Assembly: GCA_017517135.1 (NCBI GenBank)
Contig: JAFXAK010000010.1
Location: 60,733 to 124,732 of the forward strand
Length of the DNA stretch: 64,000 nucleotides
Direction of reading: 5' to 3'
Source of the DNA: Clostridia bacterium
GTDB taxonomy: Bacteria > Bacillota > Clostridia > Oscillospirales > Acutalibacteraceae
In this document: positions 1 through 9,412 of the stretch, piece by piece
Layout: each line of letters starts with the position of its first letter
Numbering within the stretch: position 1 is the first letter of the stretch
Translations under genes and position numbers: made by a program
Notes under the pieces: generated by a model
Told to the model about the DNA's origin: nothing
Seen by the model: only the letters and a program-made list of their open reading frames with translations
The model's database searches: none

Positions 1-2
1 CT

Positions 3-146
3 CAGAAGCTTCGTCGTTTTATCTCTGAAAGAGCTAAAATTCTGCCCCGCAGAGTAACAGGCACATGTGCTGCTCACCAGAGAGAACTCACAGTTGCTAT
101 CAAGCGTGCTCGTCACGTTGCTCTTCTTCCCTACATCAGCGACTGA
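3..146 (+). CDS. rpsR: 30S ribosomal protein S18, C-terminal part
   Basis: The reading frame enters from the left edge and ends at TGA 144-146. Its residues [17 protein letters not shown], then [19 protein letters not shown] and a tail ending LLPYISD, are the typical C-terminal half of bacterial S18, which binds 16S rRNA with S6 in the small subunit platform. The start lies outside the window, so about 47 residues are visible. A terminator follows directly, so this is the last gene of its operon (in Firmicutes usually rpsF-ssb-rpsR). Confidence 0.95.
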   Translation, partial: QKLRRFISERAKILPRRVTGTCAAHQRELTVAIKRARHVALLPYISD

Positions 147-160
147 TAAAATTTGATATA

Positions 161-205
161 AAAGATTGCAAATGCTCTTTTCTGAGTGATTGCAATCTTT
201 TTTTT
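161..205 (+). terminator. Rho-independent terminator after rpsR
   Basis: AAAGATTGCAA at 161-171 pairs with TTGCAATCTTT at 190-200 and is followed by a run of T. It separates rpsR from the ruv operon. Confidence 0.9.
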
Positions 206-238
206 ATTTAAAAATTTATTATATATATAATAAAAATA

Positions 239-267
239 TTGCTCTTGCCTTAAAAATATGTTATACT
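239..267 (+). promoter_or_regulatory. Sigma-A type promoter of the ruvC operon
   Basis: A -35-like TTGCTC at 239-244 and a -10 TATACT at 262-267 are separated by 17 bp, about 30 bp upstream of the ruvC start. No operator was recognised; the call is by consensus only. Confidence 0.6.
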
Positions 268-297
268 ATTATGAATTATAATGCGGAGTGATATTGT

Positions 298-798
298 GTG
301 ATTATTTTAGGTATCGATCCGGGCTATGCTATCGTGGGTTACGGAATAATCAGATATGAAAAAAACAAATTCACGGTGCTTGATTTCGGTGCAATAACAA
401 CACCGGCAAAGGTTGATTTTTCAGATCGTATAATGTCAATTTATGCTGACCTTGAATATCTTTTTCAGAAATATAAGCCTGATGCCATGGCAATTGAAAA
501 GCTCTTTTTCAACACAAACAAAAAGACTGCCGTTGATGTTGCACAGGCAAGAGGAGTAATACTGCTTGCCGCCAGGAAAAACGGTGCGCAATGCTTTGAG
601 TATACGCCCTTACAGGTAAAGCAAAGTGTTGTCGGCTACGGCAGGGCAGAAAAAAAACAGGTTCAGGAAATGACGAGACAGCTGTTGGGATTAAGTGCCG
701 TTCCCAAGCCTGATGATACGGCAGATGCACTTGCAATGGCAATCTGCCACGCACACTCAAGCGGCTCAAGCTTTTCTCTTTTGAAGAATATCAGATAA
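298..798 (+). CDS. ruvC: Crossover junction endodeoxyribonuclease RuvC
   Basis: RuvC cuts Holliday junctions together with the RuvAB branch-migration complex. The 166-residue protein has full family length. The metal-binding acidic residues are in place: D7 in GIDPGY, E67 in AIEKLF, and D140 and D143 in the DDTADALA segment. Translation starts at GTG 298, preceded by GGAGTG at 284-289. It is the first gene of a run ruvC-ruvA-ruvB-glmM with gaps of 15, 3 and -1 bp, so all three junction-processing proteins come from one transcript. Confidence 0.97.
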   Translation: MIILGIDPGYAIVGYGIIRYEKNKFTVLDFGAITTPAKVDFSDRIMSIYADLEYLFQKYKPDAMAIEKLFFNTNKKTAVDVAQARGVILLAARKNGAQCFEYTPLQVKQSVVGYGRAEKKQVQEMTRQLLGLSAVPKPDDTADALAMAICHAHSSGSSFSLLKNIR

Positions 799-813
799 AA
801 TACGGGGGAAGAT

Positions 814-1422
814 ATGTTTTACAGTTTAACGGGTAAAATTATATATACAGACGCTTCAACTGTTGCCGTTGAATGCGGTGGTGTTGCTTTCAGGTGCACA
901 ACATCAATCAATACTTTGCAGAAAACGGGCGGTGCGGGTAATACTGTTACCTTGTACACCTATCTGCATATCCGTGAGGATGCTATGGAGCTGTTCGGCT
1001 TCTATGACAACGAGGAGCTTGAAAGCTTCAGGCTGCTTATAAGTGTTTCGGGTGTAGGGCCGAAGGCGGCTATTGCGATTCTTTCGGTGCTCACTCCCTC
1101 TGCACTCGCTGTCTGTGTAACCTCAGGCGATGCAAAAACAATAACAAAGGCACAAGGCGTTGGTGCTAAGATTGCACAGAGAATAGTGCTTGAATTAAAG
1201 GATAAGCTTTCAAAGACGGTTCCGTCACAGATTGCCGTTTCCGAATTTTCGTCAATGGGTTTAAGTTCGTCAAATGCAAACAAATCAGAAGCCGTAAGTG
1301 CCTTGGCTGCTCTCGGATATACACACTCTGATGCTTCTTCGGTTATTGCAAAGCTTGACGATTCGCTGAGTGTTCAGGAGCTTATAAAGCAGGGCTTGAA
1401 ATTACTCTCAAGGGGGATATAA
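814..1422 (+). CDS. ruvA: Holliday junction branch migration protein RuvA
   Basis: RuvA tetramers hold the four-way junction and load RuvB. The 202-residue protein has an N-terminal OB-fold (about 1-62), tandem helix-hairpin-helix segments (SVSGVGPKAAIAIL and AQGVGAKIAQRIVLELK) and a C-terminal domain III ending in SVQELIKQGLKLL that contacts RuvB. ATG 814 follows a GGGGGAA ribosome-binding site. It lies between ruvC and ruvB. Confidence 0.97.
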   Translation: MFYSLTGKIIYTDASTVAVECGGVAFRCTTSINTLQKTGGAGNTVTLYTYLHIREDAMELFGFYDNEELESFRLLISVSGVGPKAAIAILSVLTPSALAVCVTSGDAKTITKAQGVGAKIAQRIVLELKDKLSKTVPSQIAVSEFSSMGLSSSNANKSEAVSALAALGYTHSDASSVIAKLDDSLSVQELIKQGLKLLSRGI

Positions 1423-1425
1423 AAA

Positions 1426-2478
1426 ATGGCTATAAATTCTTATGAAGAAAATAATTTCCGTTTGGCTTCTCCCGAATTCGGAGCAATAGACAGTGATATT
1501 GAAATTTCTTTAAGACCGAAAACTCTCGATGAATACATCGGTCAGGAAAAGGTAAAGGATAATCTTGATATATATATGCAGGCTGCACTTAACCGCAGTG
1601 AACCCCTTGACCATGTACTGCTTTACGGTCCTCCGGGGCTTGGCAAAACAACGCTTGCGGGAATTATTGCAAACACTATGGGGACACAGATCAGAATAAC
1701 CTCGGGGCCCGCAATAGAAAAACCGGGCGATCTTGCAGCATTGCTTACTAATCTTAACGAAGGCGACATATTATTTATAGACGAAATTCACCGTTTATCA
1801 AGAAGTGTTGAGGAAGTTCTTTATCCCGCAATGGAGGATAATGCAATAGATATTATCATCGGCAAGGGTCCGTCTGCCCGTTCTATAAGGCTTGATTTAC
1901 AGCCGTTCACACTTGTTGCGGCAACAACGAGAGCAGGACAGCTGAGTGCTCCTCTGAGAGACCGTTTCGGAGTTGTGCTTCGTCTGGAGCTTTATAATCC
2001 GCAGGAATTAGCACAGATAGTCAAGAGAAGCTCTGCAATTTTAGGTGTTGATATAGACGACGAGGGAGCTTTGGAGATTGCCTCCCGTTCAAGAGGCACA
2101 CCGAGAATTGCCAACAGACTGCTTCGCAGAGCAAGAGATTTTGCTCAGGTCATAGGCAGCGGAACAATAACTCTCAATGATGCACAGACGGCTTTGAAGC
2201 GAATGGATATAGACGAGCTCGGGCTTGATAATATAGACCGTCTTATCCTCACAACAATGATAAATAATTACGGCGGCGGCCCTGTAGGGCTTGACACAAT
2301 AGCCGCGGCAATAGGTGAAGAATCTGTCACAATAGAGGATGTATATGAGCCTTATCTTATGCAGATAGGCTTCCTTGCAAGAACACCGAGAGGAAGAACC
2401 GTAACAAAGGCGGCATATACACATCTCGGGCTTTCAGTCCCCCGGACTGCAGATAATTTACAAAGGAGCTTGTTTTAA
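1426..2478 (+). CDS. ruvB: Holliday junction branch migration ATPase RuvB
   Basis: RuvB is the hexameric AAA+ motor that pulls DNA through the RuvA-bound junction. The Walker A motif GPPGLGKT is at about residues 68-75, Walker [10 protein letters not shown] near 115-123, and an arginine/sensor region [18 protein letters not shown] follows. The C-terminal winged-helix domain ends in the usual [13 protein letters not shown] segment. At 350 residues it is full length. Its TAA overlaps the A of the glmM ATG at 2478, which suggests translational coupling. Confidence 0.98.
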   Translation: MAINSYEENNFRLASPEFGAIDSDIEISLRPKTLDEYIGQEKVKDNLDIYMQAALNRSEPLDHVLLYGPPGLGKTTLAGIIANTMGTQIRITSGPAIEKPGDLAALLTNLNEGDILFIDEIHRLSRSVEEVLYPAMEDNAIDIIIGKGPSARSIRLDLQPFTLVAATTRAGQLSAPLRDRFGVVLRLELYNPQELAQIVKRSSAILGVDIDDEGALEIASRSRGTPRIANRLLRRARDFAQVIGSGTITLNDAQTALKRMDIDELGLDNIDRLILTTMINNYGGGPVGLDTIAAAIGEESVTIEDVYEPYLMQIGFLARTPRGRTVTKAAYTHLGLSVPRTADNLQRSLF

Positions 2479-3830
2479 TGGGCAGATTGTTTGGCACAGA
2501 CGGTGCGAGAGGTATAGCAAATACCGAAATCAGTTGTGAGCTTGCTATGAAAATCGCAAGAGCAACCGCACTTGTGCTTTCCGAAAACAATGAAAACAAA
2601 AAACTCAGAATTTTAATAGGCACGGATACGAGAAAATCGGCAGATATGTTAAGCAGTGCAATAGCAGCGGGCTTTTGCTCCGTAGGCTGTAATGTTTTGC
2701 TCTTAGGTGTTGTTCCCACTCCGGCGGTTGCTTTCCTTGTGAGAGAGTATTCCTACGATGCGGGTGTGATGATATCTGCTTCACATAATCCGTGTGAATA
2801 TAACGGAATAAAAATCTTCCGTTCAAACGGTTATAAGCTTCCCGATGAAATGGAAGAAAAAATAGAAGCAATAATACTTGACGAGATTGTTCCTGTACCG
2901 CTTAAAGTAGGCGGTGAGGTCGGATGTATAATGTCGGGTAAAAATGCTGTTGAGGATTATATCAATCATATTGAAAGAACGGCAAATTCCCGTTTTTACG
3001 GAATGAAAATAGCTCTTGACTGTGCAAACGGCTCGGCAAGTAAAACTGCAAATGAGCTTTTCCGCAGACTCGGCGCTGAATGTTCGCTTATAAATACTTC
3101 TCCCGACGGAACGAATATCAATAAGGATTGCGGCTCAACGCACATTGAGAGTCTGCAGACCTTTGTTGCACAAAACGGATTTGAACTCGGATTTGCCTTT
3201 GACGGAGATGCCGACAGACTTCTGTGTGTTGATTCGGACGGTACTCTGGTTGACGGTGACAAGATTCTTGCCATTTGTGCAAAGCATATGTTAAGTCAGG
3301 GAAGGCTTAATGCAAATACCGTTGTTGCCACGGTTATGAGCAATATGGGATTTTTCAGATTCTGTGAAAAAAACGGGCTTAAGTGTGAAAAAACACAGGT
3401 CGGTGACAGATATGTGCTTGAAAAAATGCTTGAAAAGGGATATCACATCGGCGGTGAACAGTCAGGACATATAATTTTCCTTGACTATGCCACAACGGGT
3501 GACGGTCAGCTGACTGCCGTTCAGCTGCTTAATGTTATCCGTTCAACAGGCAAAACCCTGAAAGAGCTTGCCTCGGAAATTGAAGATTTCCCGCAGGTAT
3601 TGAAAAATGTCCGTGTGTCCGCATTCGGAAAGCTCAGATTGTCTGAAGATGAAGATATAAAAATTGCTGTAAGCGAAGCTCAGAAGGAGCTTGGCGAGGA
3701 CGGAAGAGTGCTTGTCCGTGCTTCGGGCACGGAGCCGCTTGTCAGAGTAATGCTTGAAGGAAAAGATGCGGAACAGATAGAACGCTTGTCCGTGCAGATA
3801 GCAGAGGTTATAAGAGAAAGGCTGATATAA
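2478..3830 (+). CDS. glmM: Phosphoglucosamine mutase GlmM
   Basis: GlmM converts glucosamine-6-phosphate to glucosamine-1-phosphate on the way to UDP-GlcNAc, the precursor of peptidoglycan. The 450-residue protein keeps the phosphoserine loop ISASHNP with the active serine at about residue 102, the metal-binding DGDADR loop near 240, the sugar-binding GGEQSGH segment and the phosphate-binding RASGTEPLVRVM at the C-terminus. It overlaps ruvB and the following methyltransferase gene by single bases. Confidence 0.97.
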   Translation: MGRLFGTDGARGIANTEISCELAMKIARATALVLSENNENKKLRILIGTDTRKSADMLSSAIAAGFCSVGCNVLLLGVVPTPAVAFLVREYSYDAGVMISASHNPCEYNGIKIFRSNGYKLPDEMEEKIEAIILDEIVPVPLKVGGEVGCIMSGKNAVEDYINHIERTANSRFYGMKIALDCANGSASKTANELFRRLGAECSLINTSPDGTNINKDCGSTHIESLQTFVAQNGFELGFAFDGDADRLLCVDSDGTLVDGDKILAICAKHMLSQGRLNANTVVATVMSNMGFFRFCEKNGLKCEKTQVGDRYVLEKMLEKGYHIGGEQSGHIIFLDYATTGDGQLTAVQLLNVIRSTGKTLKELASEIEDFPQVLKNVRVSAFGKLRLSEDEDIKIAVSEAQKELGEDGRVLVRASGTEPLVRVMLEGKDAEQIERLSVQIAEVIRERLI

Positions 3831-4693
3831 TGCGTAAGGCTGATAATTGGAAGGATTATGAACTTATAGATTGCTCCGACGGAGAGCGACTGGAGAGATG
3901 GGGAAAATATATTCTTATCCGTCCCGATCCGCAGGTTTTATGGTCAACACCTAAAACAAACAAGCTTTGGTATAATGCAGATGCGAGGTATCTTCGTTCA
4001 AATACAGGCGGCGGCAGATGGGAAATATATAAATCTCTTCCCGAAAGCTGGGGAATAAATTACGGTGAGCTTAAATTCAATGTCAAGAATATGGGCTTTA
4101 AGCACACGGGTATTTTCCCCGAACAGGCTGTTAACTGGGATATGACGGCTGAAATTATAAGAAAAGAAAAAAGAGAAGTAAAGATGCTCAACCTCTTTGC
4201 ATATACGGGAGGAGCTACCGTAAGTGCTCTCAATGCGGGAGCTGCTGTCACCCATGTTGATGCATCAAAGGGTATGGTGCAATGGGCAAAGGAAAATGCC
4301 GTAAAAACAGGTGTTGCGGACAGAAAGGTCCGTTGGATTGTTGATGACTGTAAAAAGTTTGTTGAAAGAGAAATCCGCAGAGGGAATAAATACGATATAA
4401 TCATAATGGATCCCCCCTCATACGGCAGAGGCCCCGGCGGTGAGGTATGGAAGCTCGAAAACGAGGTATATTCACTTTGCTCGCTTTGTGCCGAGCTTCT
4501 GAGTGACGACGCTTTACTGTATCTCATAAATTCATACACAACGGGACTTTCTCCCTCTGTTATGAGCTATATGTTAGGAACGCTTGTCAGACCGAAATTC
4601 GGCGGAAGCGTTTCGGCAGATGAAATAGGACTTCCTGTAAGTCAGACGGGACTTGTTCTCCCGAGCGGTGCTACTGCTTTCTGGACAAAATAA
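3830..4693 (+). CDS. Class I SAM-dependent rRNA methyltransferase (RlmI/RlmK-like)
   Basis: The N-terminal part resembles the substrate-recognition portion of COG1092-type 23S rRNA cytosine methyltransferases. The C-terminal part is a Rossmann-fold methyltransferase with the SAM-binding LNLFAYTGGATVSALNAGA and an IIMDPPSYGRG motif IV. It is shorter (287 aa) than the roughly 390-residue RlmI and lacks an N-terminal PUA domain, as in the shorter SAM_MT family. The start ATG overlaps the glmM stop. Target base and position cannot be told from sequence. Confidence 0.8.
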   Translation: MRKADNWKDYELIDCSDGERLERWGKYILIRPDPQVLWSTPKTNKLWYNADARYLRSNTGGGRWEIYKSLPESWGINYGELKFNVKNMGFKHTGIFPEQAVNWDMTAEIIRKEKREVKMLNLFAYTGGATVSALNAGAAVTHVDASKGMVQWAKENAVKTGVADRKVRWIVDDCKKFVEREIRRGNKYDIIIMDPPSYGRGPGGEVWKLENEVYSLCSLCAELLSDDALLYLINSYTTGLSPSVMSYMLGTLVRPKFGGSVSADEIGLPVSQTGLVLPSGATAFWTK

Positions 4694-4720
4694 TACATAA
4701 ACTGATTTTTCGGTGCTGAT

Positions 4721-5584
4721 ATGGAAAATAAACACTTGATAGAATTTAATAATGTTTCTTTTTCTTATGATGAAGAAGAAAGTAAGGTTTTTGCATTGAA
4801 GAATGTGTCCTTTACTGTAGACAAGGGCGAATTTGTTGTTATTTTAGGTCACAACGGTTCGGGTAAATCAACCATTGCAAAGCTTTCCAACTCAATATTT
4901 GTTCCTGCTGAGGGTAAAGTATCGGTTGACGGTATGGATACTTCAGATGAGAAAAACGAATTTGAAATAAGAAAAAAGGTCGGGGTTGTTTTTCAGAATC
5001 CCGATAATCAGATAGTAGCCTCAATCGTTGAAGAGGATGTTGCTTTCGGACCTGAAAATCTTGCGGTTGAACCTGAGGAAATAAGAAAAAGGGTTGACGA
5101 TTCCCTGAAAGCTGTCGGTATGTATGAATACCGTATGCACGAAACCCACCGTCTTTCGGGCGGACAGAAGCAGAGAGTTGCAATAGCCGGCATAATAGCA
5201 ATGCAGCCCGACTGTATAGTCCTCGATGAGCCGACTGCAATGCTTGATCCCAAGGGACGAAATGAGGTTATGAATACTGTTATGCACCTTAACAGGGAAA
5301 TGGGTAAATCAATCGTATTTATAACCCATTTTATGGAAGAAGCAGTAAACGCCGACAAAGTTTTGGTTGTTGACAACGGAAGAATTTTGCTTGAAGGAAC
5401 ACCGCAGGAGGTTTTCTCTCAAAGTAAGCTTCTGTATGACTGCGGACTTACCGTTCCCGATGTGAGTGCACTCTCTCAGATGTTGAAAAAAGCAGGAATA
5501 GAAATGGGAGAGAATATTCTTACCGAAGAAGATTTTGTTGATTCTTTTCTGAAGCTTTGCGGTAAAAATGCTGTGGAGGAATAA
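4721..5584 (+). CDS. ecfA1: Energy-coupling factor transporter ATPase EcfA1
   Basis: This is one of two ABC ATPases that drive vitamin or metal uptake through group II ECF transporters. Walker [11 protein letters not shown] is near residues 42-51, the Q-loop in [14 protein letters not shown], signature [13 protein letters not shown], Walker [14 protein letters not shown] and the switch histidine in FITHFMEEA. It has 287 residues. The next gene starts one base after its stop, and ecfA1-ecfA2-ecfT-truA is the common Firmicutes order. No S-component gene is nearby, so the module is probably shared by unlinked substrate proteins. Confidence 0.95.
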   Translation: MENKHLIEFNNVSFSYDEEESKVFALKNVSFTVDKGEFVVILGHNGSGKSTIAKLSNSIFVPAEGKVSVDGMDTSDEKNEFEIRKKVGVVFQNPDNQIVASIVEEDVAFGPENLAVEPEEIRKRVDDSLKAVGMYEYRMHETHRLSGGQKQRVAIAGIIAMQPDCIVLDEPTAMLDPKGRNEVMNTVMHLNREMGKSIVFITHFMEEAVNADKVLVVDNGRILLEGTPQEVFSQSKLLYDCGLTVPDVSALSQMLKKAGIEMGENILTEEDFVDSFLKLCGKNAVEE

Positions 5585-6448
5585 ATGGCTGTTCTTGAAG
5601 TAAAAAATATATCATTTGGTTATTCTCACGGCACACCGTTTGAGATAACCGCATTGAAAAATGTAAGCTTTTCCTTGGAAAAAGGGGAGCTTGTCGGAGT
5701 TATAGGACATACGGGCTCAGGCAAAAGCACGCTTATGCAGATGCTCAATTCCCTGTTGAAGCCCGAGAGCGGAGAAATTCTGCTTGACGGCAAGAATATA
5801 AATGCCGATAAGAAATCCGTAAAAGAAGCAAGACACAAGGTAGGACTGTGCTTTCAGTATCCCGAATATCAGCTTTTTGAAGAAACCTGCTTTAAGGATA
5901 TTTCTTTCGGTCCGAAAAATATGGGGCTGAGCGAGGAAGAAATCCGTCAGAGAGTGTATACTGCTGCGGAAATTGTGGGCTTACAAAAAGAGCTTCTCGA
6001 TAAATCCCCCTTTGATTTATCGGGCGGACAGAAAAGACGCTGTGCAATAGCGGGTGTTATTGCGATGCTTCCCGAGGTGCTTATCCTCGATGAGCCGACT
6101 GCGGGACTTGATCCCGTCGGCAGAGCAGGCGTGCTCGAAATGATAGATAACTACAGACGGCAGACGGGTGCAACAGTTATTATTGTCACGCACAGTATGG
6201 ATATAGTTGCAAGTATTGCCGACAGAATTTTAGTTATGAACAAAGGTGAATTAGCTTTCAACGGAAGTGTTTCGGATATCTTCACTCATTCCCGTGAGCT
6301 TGTCCGTATGGGGCTTGATGTTCCCGTTGCAACAAAAATTATGTTAGCTCTCAGAAACAAAGGACTTGAAATTTCTTCCGATATATATACTCTTGAGGAT
6401 GCCGCAAAAGAGCTTTGTTTCTTTCTTGCAAAGGAGGGGAAAATATGA
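5585..6448 (+). CDS. ecfA2: Energy-coupling factor transporter ATPase EcfA2
   Basis: Second ATPase of the ECF module, 287 residues. It has Walker A IGHTGSGKST, Q-loop CFQYPEYQLFEETCFKDISFG, signature LSGGQKRRCAIAG, Walker B VLILDEPTAGLDP and switch VTHSMD. It pairs with EcfA1 as a heterodimer on EcfT. Its stop codon overlaps the ecfT start in an ATGA at 6445-6448. Confidence 0.95.
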   Translation: MAVLEVKNISFGYSHGTPFEITALKNVSFSLEKGELVGVIGHTGSGKSTLMQMLNSLLKPESGEILLDGKNINADKKSVKEARHKVGLCFQYPEYQLFEETCFKDISFGPKNMGLSEEEIRQRVYTAAEIVGLQKELLDKSPFDLSGGQKRRCAIAGVIAMLPEVLILDEPTAGLDPVGRAGVLEMIDNYRRQTGATVIIVTHSMDIVASIADRILVMNKGELAFNGSVSDIFTHSRELVRMGLDVPVATKIMLALRNKGLEISSDIYTLEDAAKELCFFLAKEGKI

Positions 6449-7290
6449 TTAAGGATATAACAATCGGTCAGTTTTTCCCGGGTGATTCTCTGATTCATAA
6501 GCTTGATGCGAGAGCAAAAATAGTTGTTCTGCTGCTTTTTATTGTAGCTCTCTTTACTTGCCGTAACTTCTTTTCTTTGGGACTTTTATTTCTGATGTCA
6601 ATAATTTCCGTTCTGATATCAAAAATATCATTTTCGGTTGTTCTCAAAGGTCTTAAAGCAATAATATTTCTTGTCTGCTTTACCGCTGTTCTGCAGATTT
6701 TTTATAACGACAGCGGGGAAATTCTTTGGAAGCCCTTTTCGGACAAGGATTTTGCAATAACCACGGGCGGTGTGTTCAGCGCACTGTTTATCACAATAAG
6801 AATAGTTTCACTTATTCTGTCAAGCTCGTTGCTTACCTATACAACATCTCCCACAATGCTTACAGAGGCAATAGAACGCCTTTTATCCCCTCTGACATAT
6901 CTCAAGGTCAATGTTCATTCCCTGTCGATGATGATGACCATTGCACTCAGATTTATTCCCACTCTTATAGAAGAAATAAACATAATTATGAGTGCCCAGA
7001 AGGCAAGGGGAGCAGACCTTGAAACAGGCTCCTTGATGCAGCGGGCAAAAGCACTTGTCCCGATTTTTGTTCCCTTGTTTGTAAGCTCGTTCAGAAGAGC
7101 ATATGAGCTTGCCTTTGCTATGGAATGCCGCTGTTATACGGGAGCGGGAAAGCGTACCCGTATGAAAAAGATGCAGTTTGCTTTGCGTGACTATCTGATG
7201 CTCGTTTTTATTATTATTCTGACAGCTTCGGTTATTTATCTGAGCTATTTTGCTCAAAGCACACTTTTTATTTTTGAAAAGGTGATATAA
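6445..7290 (+). CDS. ecfT: ECF transporter transmembrane component EcfT
   Basis: EcfT is the membrane scaffold joining the two ATPases to the substrate-binding S component. I start it at ATG 6445, directly after AAGGAGGGG at 6431-6439, giving 281 residues (MIKDITIGQFFPGDSLIHKLD); an in-frame upstream start at 6415 has no such site. Several hydrophobic segments lie in the first 140 residues, and the coupling motif region AQKARGAD plus a second AMECRCYTGAGKR helix contacts the ATPases. It overlaps ecfA2 by 4 bp and truA by 1 bp. Confidence 0.93.
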   Translation: MIKDITIGQFFPGDSLIHKLDARAKIVVLLLFIVALFTCRNFFSLGLLFLMSIISVLISKISFSVVLKGLKAIIFLVCFTAVLQIFYNDSGEILWKPFSDKDFAITTGGVFSALFITIRIVSLILSSSLLTYTTSPTMLTEAIERLLSPLTYLKVNVHSLSMMMTIALRFIPTLIEEINIIMSAQKARGADLETGSLMQRAKALVPIFVPLFVSSFRRAYELAFAMECRCYTGAGKRTRMKKMQFALRDYLMLVFIIILTASVIYLSYFAQSTLFIFEKVI

Positions 7291-8033
7291 TGAATTATCT
7301 TTTAACTCTCGCTTACAACGGAGAGGCGTTTCACGGCTGGCAAAGACAGGAGAATGCCGTCACCGTTCAGCAGACTGTTGAAGAGGCAGTTGAAAAGCTT
7401 TTTCTGGAAAAGTCAAGCGTAAACGGCTGCAGCCGTACGGATACGGGAGTTCATGCTAATTGCTTCAAGTGTAATTTTCACACACAAAAGCAGATAGCCG
7501 AGAAAAATGTGGTATCGGGGCTTAATTTCTTCCTGCCCGATACTGTTTCCTGTCTTTCGTGTGAGACGGTCCAAGAAAATTTCCACGCAAGATTTGATTG
7601 CAAATCAAAGGAATATATCTACAGAATATATAATGCCGAGGTAAGAAATCCTTTTTACGAAGGCAGAGCATTTTTCTATAAATATAAGCTTGATGAAAAG
7701 ATGCTTAATGAAGAAGCAAAGGCTTTTATCGGTACGCACGATTTTACCGCTTTCAGAGCCGCGGGTGCCACGGTTAAAACTACCGTAAGAACGATATATA
7801 ATGCATCGGTTGAACGCTACGGCGACGAGGTTATTTTCAGAGTATCGGGCGACGGTTTCCTGTATAATATGGTGCGTATTATGGCAGGTACGCTGATTTA
7901 TATATCGGAGGGTAAAATCCCCAAGGGCACGATACCTGATATAATAGAATCCAAAGACCGTCTGAGAGCGGGAATGACAATAGCTCCTCACGGACTTTAT
8001 CTTAATGATGTTTGCTTTAAGGATGTGAATTAA
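7290..8033 (+). CDS. truA: tRNA pseudouridine(38-40) synthase TruA
   Basis: TruA isomerises uridines 38-40 in the anticodon stem of many tRNAs. The catalytic aspartate is D51 in SRTDTGVHA, and the C-terminal GDGFLYNMVRIMAGTL segment is diagnostic. At 247 residues it is the usual length. It is coupled to ecfT by a TAATG overlap at 7290. Confidence 0.97.
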   Translation: MNYLLTLAYNGEAFHGWQRQENAVTVQQTVEEAVEKLFLEKSSVNGCSRTDTGVHANCFKCNFHTQKQIAEKNVVSGLNFFLPDTVSCLSCETVQENFHARFDCKSKEYIYRIYNAEVRNPFYEGRAFFYKYKLDEKMLNEEAKAFIGTHDFTAFRAAGATVKTTVRTIYNASVERYGDEVIFRVSGDGFLYNMVRIMAGTLIYISEGKIPKGTIPDIIESKDRLRAGMTIAPHGLYLNDVCFKDVN

Positions 8034-8034
8034 T

Positions 8035-9336
8035 GTGAATACGGGCAATAACGAAAAAAGAATACCTAACAAAAAAAAGAAAAGTTCAGGTAATAATGTC
8101 TCCTTGATAAAGGTTGCCGGGCTTACGGTGCTTTTGTTGTTGCTTATTCTTGCGGCAGCCTTTTTCCTGAACAATAAAATGCCTTCTGCAACTGTCAGCA
8201 ACGAAGACAATACAGACATTTTTTATTCAATCAATTCGGACAACTTAAAGGATATGCTTCCTTTTTCTGACGGTGTTGCTCTTTTAGGCGCATCCTCGTT
8301 GAGATATCTGGATGCTTCGGGAAATGAAATTGTTACCAACACACATTCGTTTTCCAATCCTGCAATTGAAATTAACGGAAAAACTGCGATATTGTATGAC
8401 AGAGGCGGATATTCGCTGCGTATAGAAAACAATACAAGTGAGTACAGAAATCTCACCTTCAATTCAGTTATAACAACTGCAACAATAGGAAACAAGGGCA
8501 ATTACGCATATGTGCTTAATTCCGACAGCGGTTATCAGTCACATCTGTATGTTTATACCCTGAACGGCAAAAAACAGTTTGAATGGGGAAGTGCATCTGA
8601 TTACATAATAGATGCAGCACTTTCCGATAACGGCAAATATGCCGCTGTTTCGCTTATGGGAATAGAGGGTGCACAGTATTTTTCAAAGGTAATACTGTTT
8701 AAGTTTAATTCAAGTGAGCCTGTTTATACTGTGGAGCTCAGAGATACAACAGTTTATGAGATTGATTTTGTCGGCTCTAAAAAGCTCTCGGTTTATTCCG
8801 ATACAGGAGTTTATGTAATAAACAATAAGGGTGAATTTACGGCAGTTCAAGCATATTCGGCAAGCGAAATGTCGTATTCCTCGGTTTATTATAACGGACT
8901 TGCCTGTACACTCATTTCCCGTTATTCCAACGAAAAAGAGCCCGTGCTTACGGTGTTTAACAAACGCGGTAAGCAGATTTATACACACAGCTTTTCAGAG
9001 CAGATAACAGGTGTATATTGTGCAAAAAGTTATGTTTGTGTGATTGCAGATAATGTACTTGAAATATTAAATACAGAAGGTACCGTTATCGGCAGAATAT
9101 TATTGAATGAAGCCGGTGTTGATGCGGTAATTGCGGGAAGAAGAGTATTTGTGCTGACAAGCTCAGGAGTACACAGCTTTGCGGTAAACACAAACAACAC
9201 TTTGTCTGACAGTATTATTGAACTACAGCCTGAAGCTGAAAATACAACAGAAAAACAGACCGAGGCTGATACAACAGCAGAAAAACAGACCGAAGCTGAG
9301 AGCACAACACAAGCATCTCTCGGTGCGGTAGGTTGA
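8035..9336 (+). CDS. Membrane-anchored beta-propeller-like protein, DUF5711 type
   Basis: This 433-residue protein has a short basic cytoplasmic N-terminus (KKKKSSG), one transmembrane segment at about residues 25-46 (VAGLTVLLLLLILAAAFFL), then an extracytoplasmic region with repeated strands such as GNKGNYAYVLNSDSGYQSHLYVY, consistent with a PQQ/WD-like propeller. The last 40 residues are a Thr/Glu/Gln-rich tail with a short internal repeat. It starts at GTG 8035, one base after the truA stop. The match to the Clostridial DUF5711 family is by resemblance; the function is unknown. Confidence 0.7.
   Translation: MNTGNNEKRIPNKKKKSSGNNVSLIKVAGLTVLLLLLILAAAFFLNNKMPSATVSNEDNTDIFYSINSDNLKDMLPFSDGVALLGASSLRYLDASGNEIVTNTHSFSNPAIEINGKTAILYDRGGYSLRIENNTSEYRNLTFNSVITTATIGNKGNYAYVLNSDSGYQSHLYVYTLNGKKQFEWGSASDYIIDAALSDNGKYAAVSLMGIEGAQYFSKVILFKFNSSEPVYTVELRDTTVYEIDFVGSKKLSVYSDTGVYVINNKGEFTAVQAYSASEMSYSSVYYNGLACTLISRYSNEKEPVLTVFNKRGKQIYTHSFSEQITGVYCAKSYVCVIADNVLEILNTEGTVIGRILLNEAGVDAVIAGRRVFVLTSSGVHSFAVNTNNTLSDSIIELQPEAENTTEKQTEADTTAEKQTEAESTTQASLGAVG
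9232..9311 (+). repeat. Short tandem repeat coding a TEKQTEAD-like tail
   Basis: Imperfect direct repeats encode ENTTEKQTEA, DTTAEKQTEA and ESTTQ at the C-terminus of the DUF5711-like protein. The repeats of about 30 bp look like a slippage-prone flexible linker. Confidence 0.7.
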
Positions 9337-9365
9337 TTTTGCGTCTTATATAATCAAAGATACTA

Positions 9366-9394
9366 TTGTGTAAATGATTTTTATGTGATAAAAT
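9366..9394 (+). promoter_or_regulatory. Sigma-A type promoter upstream of cvpA
   Basis: TTGTGT at 9366-9371 and TAAAAT at 9389-9394, 17 bp apart. They lie in the 76-bp gap before the cvpA-like gene, which has a good GGAGGTGG ribosome-binding site. Confidence 0.6.
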
Positions 9395-9412
9395 ACAGAA
9401 CACGGAGGTGGA

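Noticed and set aside
4721-7290. A complete substrate-specific ECF transporter (with S component)
   Set aside because: Only the energising module is encoded; no S-component gene is in the neighbourhood, so the substrate cannot be named.
7605-8219. 204-residue minus-strand frame over truA and the DUF5711-like gene
   Set aside because: Shadow of two real genes, no start signals and no family resemblance.
9337-9412. Riboswitch or T-box upstream of cvpA
   Set aside because: The gap is too short and contains only a promoter and ribosome-binding site; no known riboswitch core was found here or in other intergenic gaps of the window.
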